Shown: positions 16,641 to 24,154 of the stretch, one piece after another
Layout: every line of letters starts with the position of its first letter
Position numbering within the stretch: the first letter of the stretch is position 1
Origin: JAGMCF01 sp964398885
GTDB lineage: Bacteria; Cloacimonadota; Cloacimonadia; JGIOTU-2
DNA length: 25,568 bases
NCBI GenBank assembly: GCA_964398885.1
Contig: CAYNOU010000034.1
Coordinates: 1-25,568, forward strand
Direction: 5' to 3'
Program-made: the position numbers and the translations under genes
Notes under the pieces: model-generated
What the model was told of the DNA's origin: nothing
Seen by the model: the letters and a program-made list of their open reading frames with translations, nothing else
The model's database searches: none

Positions 16641-19340
16641 TTAATTTCCTATACCCTTTATTAAGTTTTCAAATTCAGATTTGTATTTTAGAAGGTTTCT
16701 ATCTTCAGGATTTTCTTCAAGAATTTTATTAACAAAATTTAAGCCTTGCTGATATTTCTTATTGTTTTTACATATTGAGATGTAATGAGATACAAAATAT
16801 TTTTCATGTGGATTATTAGATATAAAATTCTCAAGCAGTGAAAGTGCATCCTCAATTTTCCCTGCTTTGTCTAAATATGTTGATGCAAGATAAACAATTT
16901 GACCATCGTTCGGATTTTTTACAATAAGGGGTGATATGGTTTTATAAGCGTTTTCATAATCTCTAATTTCGTAATAAAGATTTGCTAAACTTGGTATATA
17001 TCTATCTTTATTCTGAATGAAATCTAAGGCTTTTTTCATATATTTTATTGCATTATCATAATCCTTTTTGCGATAGAAAACAGTGGACATTCTCATAAAA
17101 TCAGCACCGTAATTATTAACAAGCCGTCTCATATTACTATCTTTATATAGCTTGTCATTAAAGATGGCAGAATAGTTAAAAACATTTTCTATGTTGTGAT
17201 TAAGTCGTGCAGGGTCAATCTGATATTCTCCTTTAGTATCAACAAGTCTATCTGCCATTCCCTCACTTTGCAAATAATCATCAAATCCAACATGGCTGGC
17301 AACTGTTACAGCAAAATATATTGGTCTTTTCCCAAAATTATCATGAATAATTTGCAAGACCATTTGGTCTTTAATATAAAGTTCAGTATCTTTTTTTAGT
17401 TTGATTTTAATATTTCCAACCTTAAACGCAGCATCATCAGATAATCTTATTGGCCGTATCGCATCAATTTGTTTATCAGTTAGATTTATTTCAATACCTT
17501 CATAATCTCTGAGTTGTTTAATATACCAGGGAGTATTAAGCAGACTGAGATTTGCAATGCTTATATCTTTTCTAATTCCTTTAAGAACTTTTTTTGCTAT
17601 ATTAGCTTGATTGAGTAATCTTCTGGTGCGTGTAGGCATTTCCTTTCCACCAGCAGTGGATCCTTTGGATTTGTCTGAAATTGAGATTCCTGTAATTTCT
17701 TTAAAAGTAAGGGCGTCATCTTCTAAATAGTATTCCTTTGCATTAGGGTCATATACAGCTTGTGCATACCATAATGGAAATGTATCATTATCACCATTAG
17801 TAAATATTATTGCATTTTTATCAAGACCATTCAGGAAATTAGTGCCGTATTCAAGAGAGAGCAATTCCTGACTTCTATCATTTTTATGATAATGCGATGC
17901 AAGGTTTATACATGGCAATAGAAAACCAACAATCAATAATATCACACCAACCGATTTTATTTTATTAAAAAAGTATTTTACAATTCCCATCATACCGATA
18001 CCCATCCAAAATGACCACAACACATAAGCAGTAATAAAAAAATAAGATCTATCCCTTACTTCATCAATTGAAAGATTCATTACAAATATCATTGCAATAC
18101 TTGCCATAAAGAATAGAGAAAAGAGATATAGAAATGAGCGTTTACTTTTCTTAAATTGATAGTATATACCAGTCGCTCCTAAGAAAATTACAATAAATTG
18201 GAAAATATAATGAATGAGTTGTTTTGAGATATTTAGGAATTTGCTAATAACTTCTGCATCAAAGAATTGCCAGCTGAAATATCGAGTAAAATGCACAGTA
18301 AATTGGAACCATAGTTGTTTTAAATATGGAATAGGAATAAGAGGGTAGTTTATTCTATTAATATCCACTCTTCTTACAAACATACTGGATGGTCCATACT
18401 GTTTACGAAAGATATAATCCATAAATCGCTGCCAGTTAGAGGGATTACCTTCATTTATAAATGGGTGTGCAGATGCTCTTATCGGAAGTATTAAATGGGT
18501 ACTAATACCAATTATAATTATAAGAAGAGCAAGAATCCATACCCGTGTTTCTACATAACTCCGTAAATAGTATACCAATAATCCAATAATGAAAACCACA
18601 AAAACATATTTTCCTATTTCTAAGTTTTGACCATCATGTTTAATTTGATTAAAAATTAAATATAAAACAAATGCAATTACAGAATATGTGATAAGTTTTG
18701 TAAAAAAAGGTTTGTTGAACTTCAACAATGGTAATACTGCAATCAATAAAATTGCTGGTGCAATCTGTAATGTTGTTTGATGAACTCCAAATCCCAGAAA
18801 AAATAGAAATATAATTAGAAGCAAAATATTTTGATGGTCAAAATCCTTTGACTTTTCCGTCCAAATAAGTATTAACCAGATTATCAATGTAATGAAGAAT
18901 GAGAGTCCTCCATATACCTCAGCTTCAATTGCATTTACCCAGAATTCTTTAGAAAAGGCAATAAAAAGTGCACCAATAACACCTGCAAAATAACAATATA
19001 TTGATTTCTTCTCCCATATTGAAACCAATTTTACAATTGAAAGATATGCAAAAAGTACAGCAAAAGAGCTGAAAATAATTGAAAGTAAACTAACACTTTG
19101 AGCATCTGATAAACCTAAAGGTAACAATGTAATAAACTTTCCAAGAATAATGTAGAACGGATTTCCTGGTGGATGTGGCACTCCGAAAATACTACTACAA
19201 GTAATATATTCACCACAATCCCAGAAAGAGAGCGAAATAGGTTTTGTTATGAAATAAATAATAATAGTTACTGCAAAGATAAACAGACCTATAATCGCGT
19301 TTGTTCTTTTGTTAATTAGCGTTTTATTTTTAAAATCCAT
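16641..19340 (-). CDS. DUF2723/GT117 membrane glycosyltransferase with C-terminal TPRs
   Basis: An 899-residue multi-pass membrane protein of the DUF2723 family, related to the eukaryotic O-mannosyltransferase TMEM260 (CAZy GT117). A first membrane segment lies at about 14-33, followed by the family hallmark SFWDCGEYI (38-46, with Asp41 and Glu44 as candidate catalytic acids) and GVPHPPGNPFY (53-63). About ten further hydrophobic helices extend to about 475. A soluble domain follows (about 480-745), then several TPR-like repeats (about 748-895, for example YYEIRDYENAYKTISPLI). Such enzymes are expected to transfer a lipid-linked sugar to proteins on the outer face of the inner membrane; substrate and sugar are not shown by the sequence. 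No Shine-Dalgarno is obvious, and a small hairpin sits just upstream. Confidence 0.85.
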   Translation of the reverse strand: MDFKNKTLINKRTNAIIGLFIFAVTIIIYFITKPISLSFWDCGEYITCSSIFGVPHPPGNPFYIILGKFITLLPLGLSDAQSVSLLSIIFSSFAVLFAYLSIVKLVSIWEKKSIYCYFAGVIGALFIAFSKEFWVNAIEAEVYGGLSFFITLIIWLILIWTEKSKDFDHQNILLLIIFLFFLGFGVHQTTLQIAPAILLIAVLPLLKFNKPFFTKLITYSVIAFVLYLIFNQIKHDGQNLEIGKYVFVVFIIGLLVYYLRSYVETRVWILALLIIIIGISTHLILPIRASAHPFINEGNPSNWQRFMDYIFRKQYGPSSMFVRRVDINRINYPLIPIPYLKQLWFQFTVHFTRYFSWQFFDAEVISKFLNISKQLIHYIFQFIVIFLGATGIYYQFKKSKRSFLYLFSLFFMASIAMIFVMNLSIDEVRDRSYFFITAYVLWSFWMGIGMMGIVKYFFNKIKSVGVILLIVGFLLPCINLASHYHKNDRSQELLSLEYGTNFLNGLDKNAIIFTNGDNDTFPLWYAQAVYDPNAKEYYLEDDALTFKEITGISISDKSKGSTAGGKEMPTRTRRLLNQANIAKKVLKGIRKDISIANLSLLNTPWYIKQLRDYEGIEINLTDKQIDAIRPIRLSDDAAFKVGNIKIKLKKDTELYIKDQMVLQIIHDNFGKRPIYFAVTVASHVGFDDYLQSEGMADRLVDTKGEYQIDPARLNHNIENVFNYSAIFNDKLYKDSNMRRLVNNYGADFMRMSTVFYRKKDYDNAIKYMKKALDFIQNKDRYIPSLANLYYEIRDYENAYKTISPLIVKNPNDGQIVYLASTYLDKAGKIEDALSLLENFISNNPHEKYFVSHYISICKNNKKYQQGLNFVNKILEENPEDRNLLKYKSEFENLIKGIGN

Positions 19341-19351
19341 AAATCTGATCT

Positions 19352-19370
19352 AAAAAGGGCTGAAACCCTT
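19352..19370 (-). terminator. Weak terminator-like hairpin upstream of the GT117 gene
   Basis: On the minus strand AAGGG, a six-base loop and CCCTT are followed by more T's (TTTTTAG). The stem is only 5 bp. It ends about 12 bp before the GT117 start codon, so it could end the ferredoxin transcript, act as an attenuator, or be part of a dispersed repeat. A second weak pairing, AGCC/GGCT, is present near 19396-19416. Confidence 0.3.
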
Positions 19371-19474
19371 GGGATATAGGAAATAAATTATTCTCCCAGC
19401 CTTGAATGGTCGGGCTAATAATTCTTTAATTAACATATCAATAGTCTAATATCCATAGTACCGAATCAAGCCCT

Positions 19475-19654
19475 TTAGGTATTAGAATTTTTGCCTTTTA
19501 TTGCATCTAATGGGCATGCTTTAATACACAAACCACATTCTATACAATCATCAGTTATTATGTATTGTGTTTCATCTTCAATAATAGCATTTTCAGGACA
19601 AACATCAACACAAGAGCCACACTTGATACAATCTTGAGTAATAATAAAACTCAT
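19475..19654 (-). CDS. Small 2[4Fe-4S] ferredoxin, 59 residues
   Basis: A bacterial-type ferredoxin that carries single electrons between redox enzymes in the cytoplasm. Two complete cluster motifs are seen: CIKCGSCVDVCP (Cys9, 12, 15, 19) and CIECGLCIKACP (Cys37, 40, 43, 47), each C-x2-C-x2-C-x3-CP, about 28 residues apart as usual for the clostridial-type fold. Length and spacing match classical 2[4Fe-4S] ferredoxins (55-60 residues). The ATG lies 8 bp after the frr stop. GGAG is only one base from the ATG, too close for an ideal Shine-Dalgarno, so coupling to frr translation is likely. The redox partner is not evident from neighbours. Confidence 0.92.
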   Translation of the reverse strand: MSFIITQDCIKCGSCVDVCPENAIIEDETQYIITDDCIECGLCIKACPLDAIKGKNSNT

Positions 19655-19662
19655 ACTCCGTA

Positions 19663-20226
19663 TTAAATCTCCATTATCTCATTCTCTTTATTTTGAATAA
19701 TACTGTCTATTTTTTTTACAAATTCATCTGTGATATTCTGAATTTCATCCAATCCATCTTTGCAGGCATCTTCAGAAATCTTACTATCTTTTTCTAATTT
19801 TTTTACTTCCTCATTGAAATGTCTTCTTGAATTCCGTATAGCAATTTTAGTTTCTTCTCCATGATTTTTTACAAGCTTAACTAAATCCTTTCTTCTTTCT
19901 TCAGTGAGAGACGGGAAAATTAATCTAATAACATTTCCATCAGATTGGGGAGTGATACCGATATCTGAAGCTAAAATAGCTTTTTCAATTAATGGAAGCA
20001 GTGTCTTTTCCCAAGGACGAACAATAATCATTCTTGCTTCAGGAATAGATAAAGTTCCAATGTGATTTAATGGAGTTGGTTGTCCATAATAATCAACTTT
20101 TATGCTCTCTAAAAGACTAATATTGGCTTTTCCTGTTCGGATTTTTAACAAGTCGCGATTCAAAGATTCTATGCTTTTCTGCATTTTTTCTTTAACAGCT
20201 TTGTAAATAGGATCTAACTCAAACAT
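19663..20226 (-). CDS. frr: Ribosome recycling factor
   Basis: Splits the post-termination ribosome together with EF-G. The 187-residue length is typical (about 185). Family features are clear: a helical domain I with IRTGKANISLLE, the domain II segment VDYYGQPTPLNHIGTLSIPEARMIIVRPWE, ITPQSDGNVIRLIFPSLTEERRKDLVKLV, and a C-terminal helix rich in charged residues. The start MFELDPIYK is preceded by GAGGAG at suitable spacing. It follows pyrH, as in most bacteria, but a 251-bp gap with a GC-rich palindromic element separates the two. The ferredoxin gene begins 8 bp after its stop. Confidence 0.97.
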   Translation of the reverse strand: MFELDPIYKAVKEKMQKSIESLNRDLLKIRTGKANISLLESIKVDYYGQPTPLNHIGTLSIPEARMIIVRPWEKTLLPLIEKAILASDIGITPQSDGNVIRLIFPSLTEERRKDLVKLVKNHGEETKIAIRNSRRHFNEEVKKLEKDSKISEDACKDGLDEIQNITDEFVKKIDSIIQNKENEIMEI

Positions 20227-20333
20227 TTTTACTCCTCAATATTCACTTTAGAATGTTACATTTCAATAAAATTTAAATTTGCAAGGAATATTATTTACTC
20301 AGGTTTCGCTGAAGTGAAAATTATCTGGCTACG

Positions 20334-20403
20334 GCTTGGCCAGTCTTGGCGGGGCCAAGCCCCGACAGGCTACGGCAATCAGTCACGGCAAGCGTGCCTT
20401 GAC
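20334..20403. repeat. GC-rich palindromic element between pyrH and frr
   Basis: A GC-rich patch lies in the otherwise AT-rich 251-bp gap. GCTTGGCC (20334-20341) pairs with GGCCAAGC (20353-20360); alternatively CGGGG pairs with CCCCG around 20350-20364. A second hairpin has arms at 20382-20390 and 20395-20403 with loop AGCG and one mismatch. No T-run follows on either strand. It is similar in style, not identical, to the element at 8359-8460. The rest of the gap shows no gene. Confidence 0.6.
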
Positions 20404-20477
20404 GGAGACGAGCTGAATAAATCATAATTAACTTTCTATAATATTTCATACGGAGATTGAGTTATTTATTGAATCTA

Positions 20478-21185
20478 CTAAGTGACTATACTTCCAAAAT
20501 TCTCATCATAAATAGCCTTTTTAATATTACCTGATTTTTTAATATTAAATACTTTTATAGGAAGTTGAAACTCTCTTGCTAAAGTAATTGAAGTTAAATC
20601 CATTACCTTAAGATTTAGTTTTATATATTCATCAAATGATATAGTTTTGAAAAGTTTCGCATCTTTAAACTTTCTTGGGTCTTTATTATAAATACCGTTA
20701 ACTTTTGTTCCTTTGATAACAATTTCTGAGTCAGTTTCCAAAGCTCGTAGGACAGCAGCTGTATCTGTTGTAAAGAAAGGATTACCAGTACCGCCGCCAA
20801 AGATTGTAATAACTTTGTTTTCTAATGCTGATTTTGCTTTGGCAGAATTAAATATAGTTCCAATATTACCAATATTCCGAGAGGTAAATATTACTGATTC
20901 TGTATTGAGTTCATTAAACTTTTCATAAAGTGCAATTGAGTTTTGGATAGTTGCGAGCATCCCAATACTATCTGCCTGAACTCTATTCATTTTGTTGGCA
21001 ACTGTGGAAGCACCTCTAAAGAAATTTCCACCACCGGTAACTATACATATTTGAATTCCATCATTATGAATTTCAATTAATTCTTTAACTAATTTTGTAA
21101 GTGCAATATCATCTATCCCAAATGATTTTTGACCTTGTAAGACCTCACCACTAAGTTTGAGTAGTATTCTTTTATAAATTTTCAC
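20478..21185 (-). CDS. pyrH: UMP kinase
   Basis: Phosphorylates UMP to UDP with ATP in pyrimidine nucleotide synthesis; bacterial enzymes are cytoplasmic hexamers. The 235-residue length is normal. Seen motifs: KRILLKLSGEVLQG at the start, the nucleotide-binding TGGGNFFRG, and GGGTGNPFFTTDTAAVLRALE, followed by KGTKVNGIYNKDPRKF. The start codon is GTG; an in-frame stop 9 bases upstream rules out any earlier start. No clear Shine-Dalgarno precedes it, and the tsf-end palindrome lies about 30-45 bp upstream. The order rpsB-tsf-pyrH-frr is the classic bacterial arrangement. Confidence 0.97.
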   Translation of the reverse strand: MKIYKRILLKLSGEVLQGQKSFGIDDIALTKLVKELIEIHNDGIQICIVTGGGNFFRGASTVANKMNRVQADSIGMLATIQNSIALYEKFNELNTESVIFTSRNIGNIGTIFNSAKAKSALENKVITIFGGGTGNPFFTTDTAAVLRALETDSEIVIKGTKVNGIYNKDPRKFKDAKLFKTISFDEYIKLNLKVMDLTSITLAREFQLPIKVFNIKKSGNIKKAIYDENFGSIVT

Positions 21186-21213
21186 TGTTACTTATCAGTC
21201 TCGGCGCCTCTGT

Positions 21214-21231
21214 CTCCCGATTTATCGGGAG
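21214..21231. repeat. Palindrome supplying the tsf stop codon
   Basis: CTCCCGAT (21214-21221) and ATCGGGAG (21224-21231) form a perfect 8-bp stem with a 2-nt loop. The TAA stop of tsf (21222-21224) is at its centre. It lies in a longer GC-rich stretch (about 21201-21250) with AGACGGGC-like repeats. The core TCCCGA...TCGGGA also occurs at 188-203. This looks like a dispersed palindromic unit inserted at the gene's 3' end. Confidence 0.7.
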
Positions 21232-21836
21232 CCAAGACGGGCAGACGGGCCTATTTGAAATCTTGCGAATTTGCCGATAAAAATATTTTCTCCAAATTCT
21301 ACGATAGATTCAGTAAGAAACTGTTGAATAGTTTTATTCTCATCCATAACAAGAGGTTGATTCAGAAGGCAATTTTCCTTATAAAATTTTTTTAATCTTC
21401 CTTCAATAACTTTATCTACAATTTTTTCAGGTTTTCCCGAGTTTAATGCTTGAGCTTTATAAATCTCTTTTTCTTCGTCAATTATTTTCTGGTCAATACC
21501 TTCCTTAGCAATTGCCATTGGATTTGTTGCAGCGATATGCATAGCAATTTTTTTTGCTAATTCTTTGAATTTATCAGTTCTGGCAACGAAATCAGTCTCG
21601 CAATTCAATTCTAATAGGACTCCAATTTTTGAACCCGGATGAACATAGGAATATATAATACCTTCTTTCGCTTCTCGGGAAGATTTTCCTGCCGCTTTTG
21701 CAATACCTTTTTTCCGTAAAATTTTTACAGCCTCTTTAATATTACCATTAGCTTCGGTTAAAGCCTTTTTGCAATCCATAAATCCAACATTAGTTTTATC
21801 TCGCAATTCTTTTACCTTTTTTGCGCTAATTTCCAT
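21222..21836 (-). CDS. tsf: Elongation factor Ts, short form
   Basis: Nucleotide exchange factor that regenerates EF-Tu-GTP. The N-terminal UBA-like domain (about 1-50, with VKELRDKTNVGFMDCKKAL) is followed by the core with the family signature ELNCETDFVARTDKF (TDFVART at 81-87). At 204 residues it is the short type found in thermophiles and cyanobacteria, with a single core subdomain, rather than the roughly 280-residue E. coli form. The natural C-terminus probably ended near KFARFQIG; the last eight residues (PSARLGSR) and the stop are read through a GC-rich palindromic element. GGAG lies 6 nt before the ATG. Confidence 0.96.
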   Translation of the reverse strand: MEISAKKVKELRDKTNVGFMDCKKALTEANGNIKEAVKILRKKGIAKAAGKSSREAKEGIIYSYVHPGSKIGVLLELNCETDFVARTDKFKELAKKIAMHIAATNPMAIAKEGIDQKIIDEEKEIYKAQALNSGKPEKIVDKVIEGRLKKFYKENCLLNQPLVMDENKTIQQFLTESIVEFGENIFIGKFARFQIGPSARLGSR

Positions 21837-21899
21837 TTAAACTCCATTCTTTCAAATTTTTAGATATATTGATAATTTCCGTGTATTTTGAATCTTGTT

Positions 21900-22919
21900 T
21901 TACTTGTGATGAATCAAACCGATATGTATTTTTTGTCCTCTTTTTGAGGATAACGTTTTCCCACAGTACGGACAGACGAATTCTTTTTTCTCTTTTTTAG
22001 TTTTTAGCTCTTTTTTCTCAGGAAGTAACTTTTTTGTAGCCTTAATTTCAGGTTTTTCAGCAACGGTTTTAACTTCTTCTGCTTTTTCCGAAATTTTCTT
22101 CACTTCCGGGATTGCTTTTTCAGGTTCTTTCTCCGAAGGCATTTCTTTACTTTCTATTTCTTTTTCCTTAGGAGTTTCCTCTACTGGTTCTTCTATGGTT
22201 TCTACCTTAACCTCAGAGATATCGCCACCCTCAGCAGCTATTTTCTTTCCTTCAAGTATAGCATTAGCCATTATATCAGTAATAAGGTTTATAGATTTCA
22301 TTGCATCATCATTTGCGGGTATAACATAATCAATTCCTTCAGGGTCACTGTTAGTATCAACAATTGCAACAATTGGAATTTTTAATTTTTGAGCCTCTTT
22401 GACAGCATTTTTTTCGTTAATAGTGTCAGCAATTACAAGAGCATCAGGCAATTTAACCATATCACGAATTCCGCCCAATGCATTCAGTATCTTATCATAT
22501 CTTCGTTGCATTTTAAGAATTTCCAATTTAGTAAATTTATTGATTTCTCCCGAGTCTTTCAATTGCTCAAAATGTTCCAATTTTTCTATACTTTTTCGGA
22601 TAGTTCTTAAATTTGTTAATGTGCCACCAAACCATCTATGGCTAATATAAAATTCCTCACACTTTTCTGCTGCGTTTTCTATTCCTTCAGAAGCCTGCTT
22701 TTTGCTGCCAACAAATAGTACTTTTTTGCCTAGTGCAGCTAATTCTCTTAAGAAATAATAGGCTTGATTAATACCTTCTGATGTTTGTTTAAGATCAATA
22801 ATATGAATCCCATTTCTTTTTATGAAGATATATTTTTTCATCTTGGGATTCCATCTACGAGTTTGATGACCAAAGTGAACTCCGGCTTCTAACAAACTCT
22901 TCATTTCCACTACATTCAT
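21900..22919 (-). CDS. rpsB: Ribosomal protein S2 with charged C-terminal tail and C2H2 zinc-finger motif
   Basis: A structural protein of the small ribosomal subunit. The S2 core spans about 1-228 (LLEAGVHFGHQTRRWNPKMK; FVGSKKQA; HRWFGGTLTN; VIADTINEKNAVKEA; ANDDAMKSINLITD). A Glu/Lys/Pro-rich, probably disordered linker runs from about 232 to 313. The end carries Cys316, Cys319, His332 and His337 as C-x2-C-x12-H-x4-H within EFVCPYCGK...KIHIGLIHHK, the pattern of a classical C2H2 finger. Leu323 fits the first hydrophobic core site; the second is Gln329 instead of Leu. Length 339 compares with about 240 in E. coli. GGAGG lies 4 nt before the ATG. Zinc or RNA binding by the tail is inference. 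Confidence 0.96.
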   Translation of the reverse strand: MNVVEMKSLLEAGVHFGHQTRRWNPKMKKYIFIKRNGIHIIDLKQTSEGINQAYYFLRELAALGKKVLFVGSKKQASEGIENAAEKCEEFYISHRWFGGTLTNLRTIRKSIEKLEHFEQLKDSGEINKFTKLEILKMQRRYDKILNALGGIRDMVKLPDALVIADTINEKNAVKEAQKLKIPIVAIVDTNSDPEGIDYVIPANDDAMKSINLITDIMANAILEGKKIAAEGGDISEVKVETIEEPVEETPKEKEIESKEMPSEKEPEKAIPEVKKISEKAEEVKTVAEKPEIKATKKLLPEKKELKTKKEKKEFVCPYCGKTLSSKRGQKIHIGLIHHK

Positions 22920-22960
22920 TTAGCCTCCAACGGTTTTATTTATTAACTTTATCATAGCTA

Positions 22961-22988
22961 CTTATATCCGCATTTCTATTTTGTTCAA
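22961..22988 (-). promoter_or_regulatory. Candidate sigma70-type promoter for rpsB
   Basis: On the minus strand TTGAAC (22983-22988) and TATAAG (22961-22966) are separated by 16 bp. Transcription would begin about 30-35 bp before the rpsB ATG. The 145-bp gap between rpsI and rpsB is the natural place for a new promoter. Confidence 0.45.
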
Positions 22989-23064
22989 TACAACTAAATA
23001 TTTGTAGAAACCAGACACCGTTTGTAGCGTAAAAGTTAAGTTTTTATCTATTTTTTAATTTAGG

Positions 23065-23451
23065 TTATCTCTTGGAATATTGATAAGCTTTTCTCGCTTT
23101 TGCTAACCCATATTTTCTTCGTTCTTTGACTCTAGCATCTCGTGTAAGAAGACCTGATTTTTTTAGTATTGAACGCAGTTCAGGGTCATACTCAATAAGA
23201 GCTCTGCTAATACCAAGACGGATTGCACCTGCTTGGCCCGACAATCCACCGCCTATAACATTAGCCTTTATGTCAAATTTATTAGATTTATCAATGAGTT
23301 TGAAAGGTTCTTCCACGATCATTTCAAGGGTTTCTCTATGCAGAAACTCTTTTAAAGATTTTCCATTGATTGTTCGCTTTCCTGTTCCTTTTGATAATCT
23401 TACTCTAGCAATTGCACATTTTCTTCTTCCTACAGCATCAAAATATTGCAT
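23065..23451 (-). CDS. rpsI: Ribosomal protein S9
   Basis: A small-subunit protein whose C-terminal tail reaches the P-site tRNA. At 128 residues it has the normal length. Seen features: VGRRKCAIARVRLSKGTGKRTING at the start, GGGLSGQAGAIRLGISRAL in the middle, and the conserved basic end DARVKERRKYGLAKARKAYQYSKR-like tail ending SKR. AGGAG lies about 8 nt before the ATG. It follows rplM after 33 bp, the classic two-gene arrangement, and is probably transcribed with it. Confidence 0.98.
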   Translation of the reverse strand: MQYFDAVGRRKCAIARVRLSKGTGKRTINGKSLKEFLHRETLEMIVEEPFKLIDKSNKFDIKANVIGGGLSGQAGAIRLGISRALIEYDPELRSILKKSGLLTRDARVKERRKYGLAKARKAYQYSKR

Positions 23452-23484
23452 TAATTATTCTCCTATTTGATTATACATATAAGT

Positions 23485-23919
23485 TTATATATTTGAAATC
23501 AACTCAGGACTCTGAGCCTGATGTAAATGCTCTTTCCCAACATAAATCTTTAATCTTTTCAACATTTGTTTTCTTAATTTGTTTTTAGGTAACATACCAT
23601 TAACTGCGTGATAAATTACTCTTTTTGGGTCCTTCTCCATCATTTTTTTATATGAAGTAATATTTTGGCCACTCGGATAACCAGAATATCTTTTATAAAC
23701 TTTATTATCTGCTTTATGTCCTGTGAGTTTCACCTTTTCTGCATTAATTACTACAACATAATCACCCATATCAAAAAAAGATGTGAAAATTGGTTTATGC
23801 TTACCTCTTAGTAAATCTGCAATCTTTGTACTTAGACGTCCTAAAACTTTATCTTTTGCATCAATGATATACCATTTATGCTCAATCTCTTTTACTTTTG
23901 GCAAAAAAGTTTTCATCAT
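23485..23919 (-). CDS. rplM: Ribosomal protein L13
   Basis: An early-assembling large-subunit protein that binds 23S rRNA. It is about 144 residues, with KWYIIDAKDKVLGRLSTKIADLLRGK, NAEKVKLTGHKADNKVYKRYSGYPSG and the end GMLPKNKLRKQMLKRLKIYVGKEHLHQAQSPE-like region of the family. Two ATGs lie side by side. GGAG is only 2 nt from the first but 5 nt from the second, so the true start is probably at 23916 (143 residues). It is the first gene of the minus-strand run, opposite the ALDH gene, and heads the rplM-rpsI pair. Confidence 0.98.
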   Translation of the reverse strand: MMKTFLPKVKEIEHKWYIIDAKDKVLGRLSTKIADLLRGKHKPIFTSFFDMGDYVVVINAEKVKLTGHKADNKVYKRYSGYPSGQNITSYKKMMEKDPKRVIYHAVNGMLPKNKLRKQMLKRLKIYVGKEHLHQAQSPELISNI

Positions 23920-24007
23920 TACTCCATTATATATCTGCTAACTTTCGGCAAATGTTGACAAAAAGAATTTTTCTTATTTCTTTTTAAAAAGATGCTGAAT
24001 AATTGCA

Positions 24008-24037
24008 AATTAGTTTAGTGACTAAAATCCTTGTCAA
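24008..24037 (-). promoter_or_regulatory. Candidate promoter for rplM-rpsI
   Basis: A consensus TTGACA (minus strand, 24032-24037) is followed after 18 bp by CTAATT (24008-24013), a weak -10 match. The transcript would have a leader of roughly 85 nt, AT-rich with only weak hairpins. Confidence 0.4.
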
Positions 24038-24082
24038 GTTTCTCTGGCGAAGAAATTATATAAAGTATCTTTGCAAAATAGT

Positions 24083-24110
24083 TTGACAAGATTGTTAAGA
24101 ATTTAATAAT
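24083..24110 (+). promoter_or_regulatory. Candidate promoter for the aldehyde dehydrogenase gene
   Basis: A consensus TTGACA (24083-24088) is followed after 16 bp by AATAAT (24105-24110). The start codon is at 24155. The -35 boxes of this and the opposing rplM promoter lie about 45 bp apart, so the two could influence each other. Confidence 0.45.
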
Positions 24111-24154
24111 TTATTACAAAATTTTTCAATAAAATTATAGGAAAAGGAATAATT

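Noticed and set aside
21214..21231. tsf-end palindrome as an intrinsic terminator
   Set aside because: There is no T-run on the minus strand after it and pyrH follows closely, so termination there would cut an essential operon.
22989..23064. Possible S2-type autoregulatory leader structure upstream of rpsB
   Set aside because: Only short direct repeats (TTTGTAG twice) and weak pairings are visible; nothing matches a known leader, so it is not listed.
23126..23470. Plus-strand 114-codon frame opposite rpsI
   Set aside because: It is antisense to a clear S9 gene; the open frame follows from S9 codon usage.
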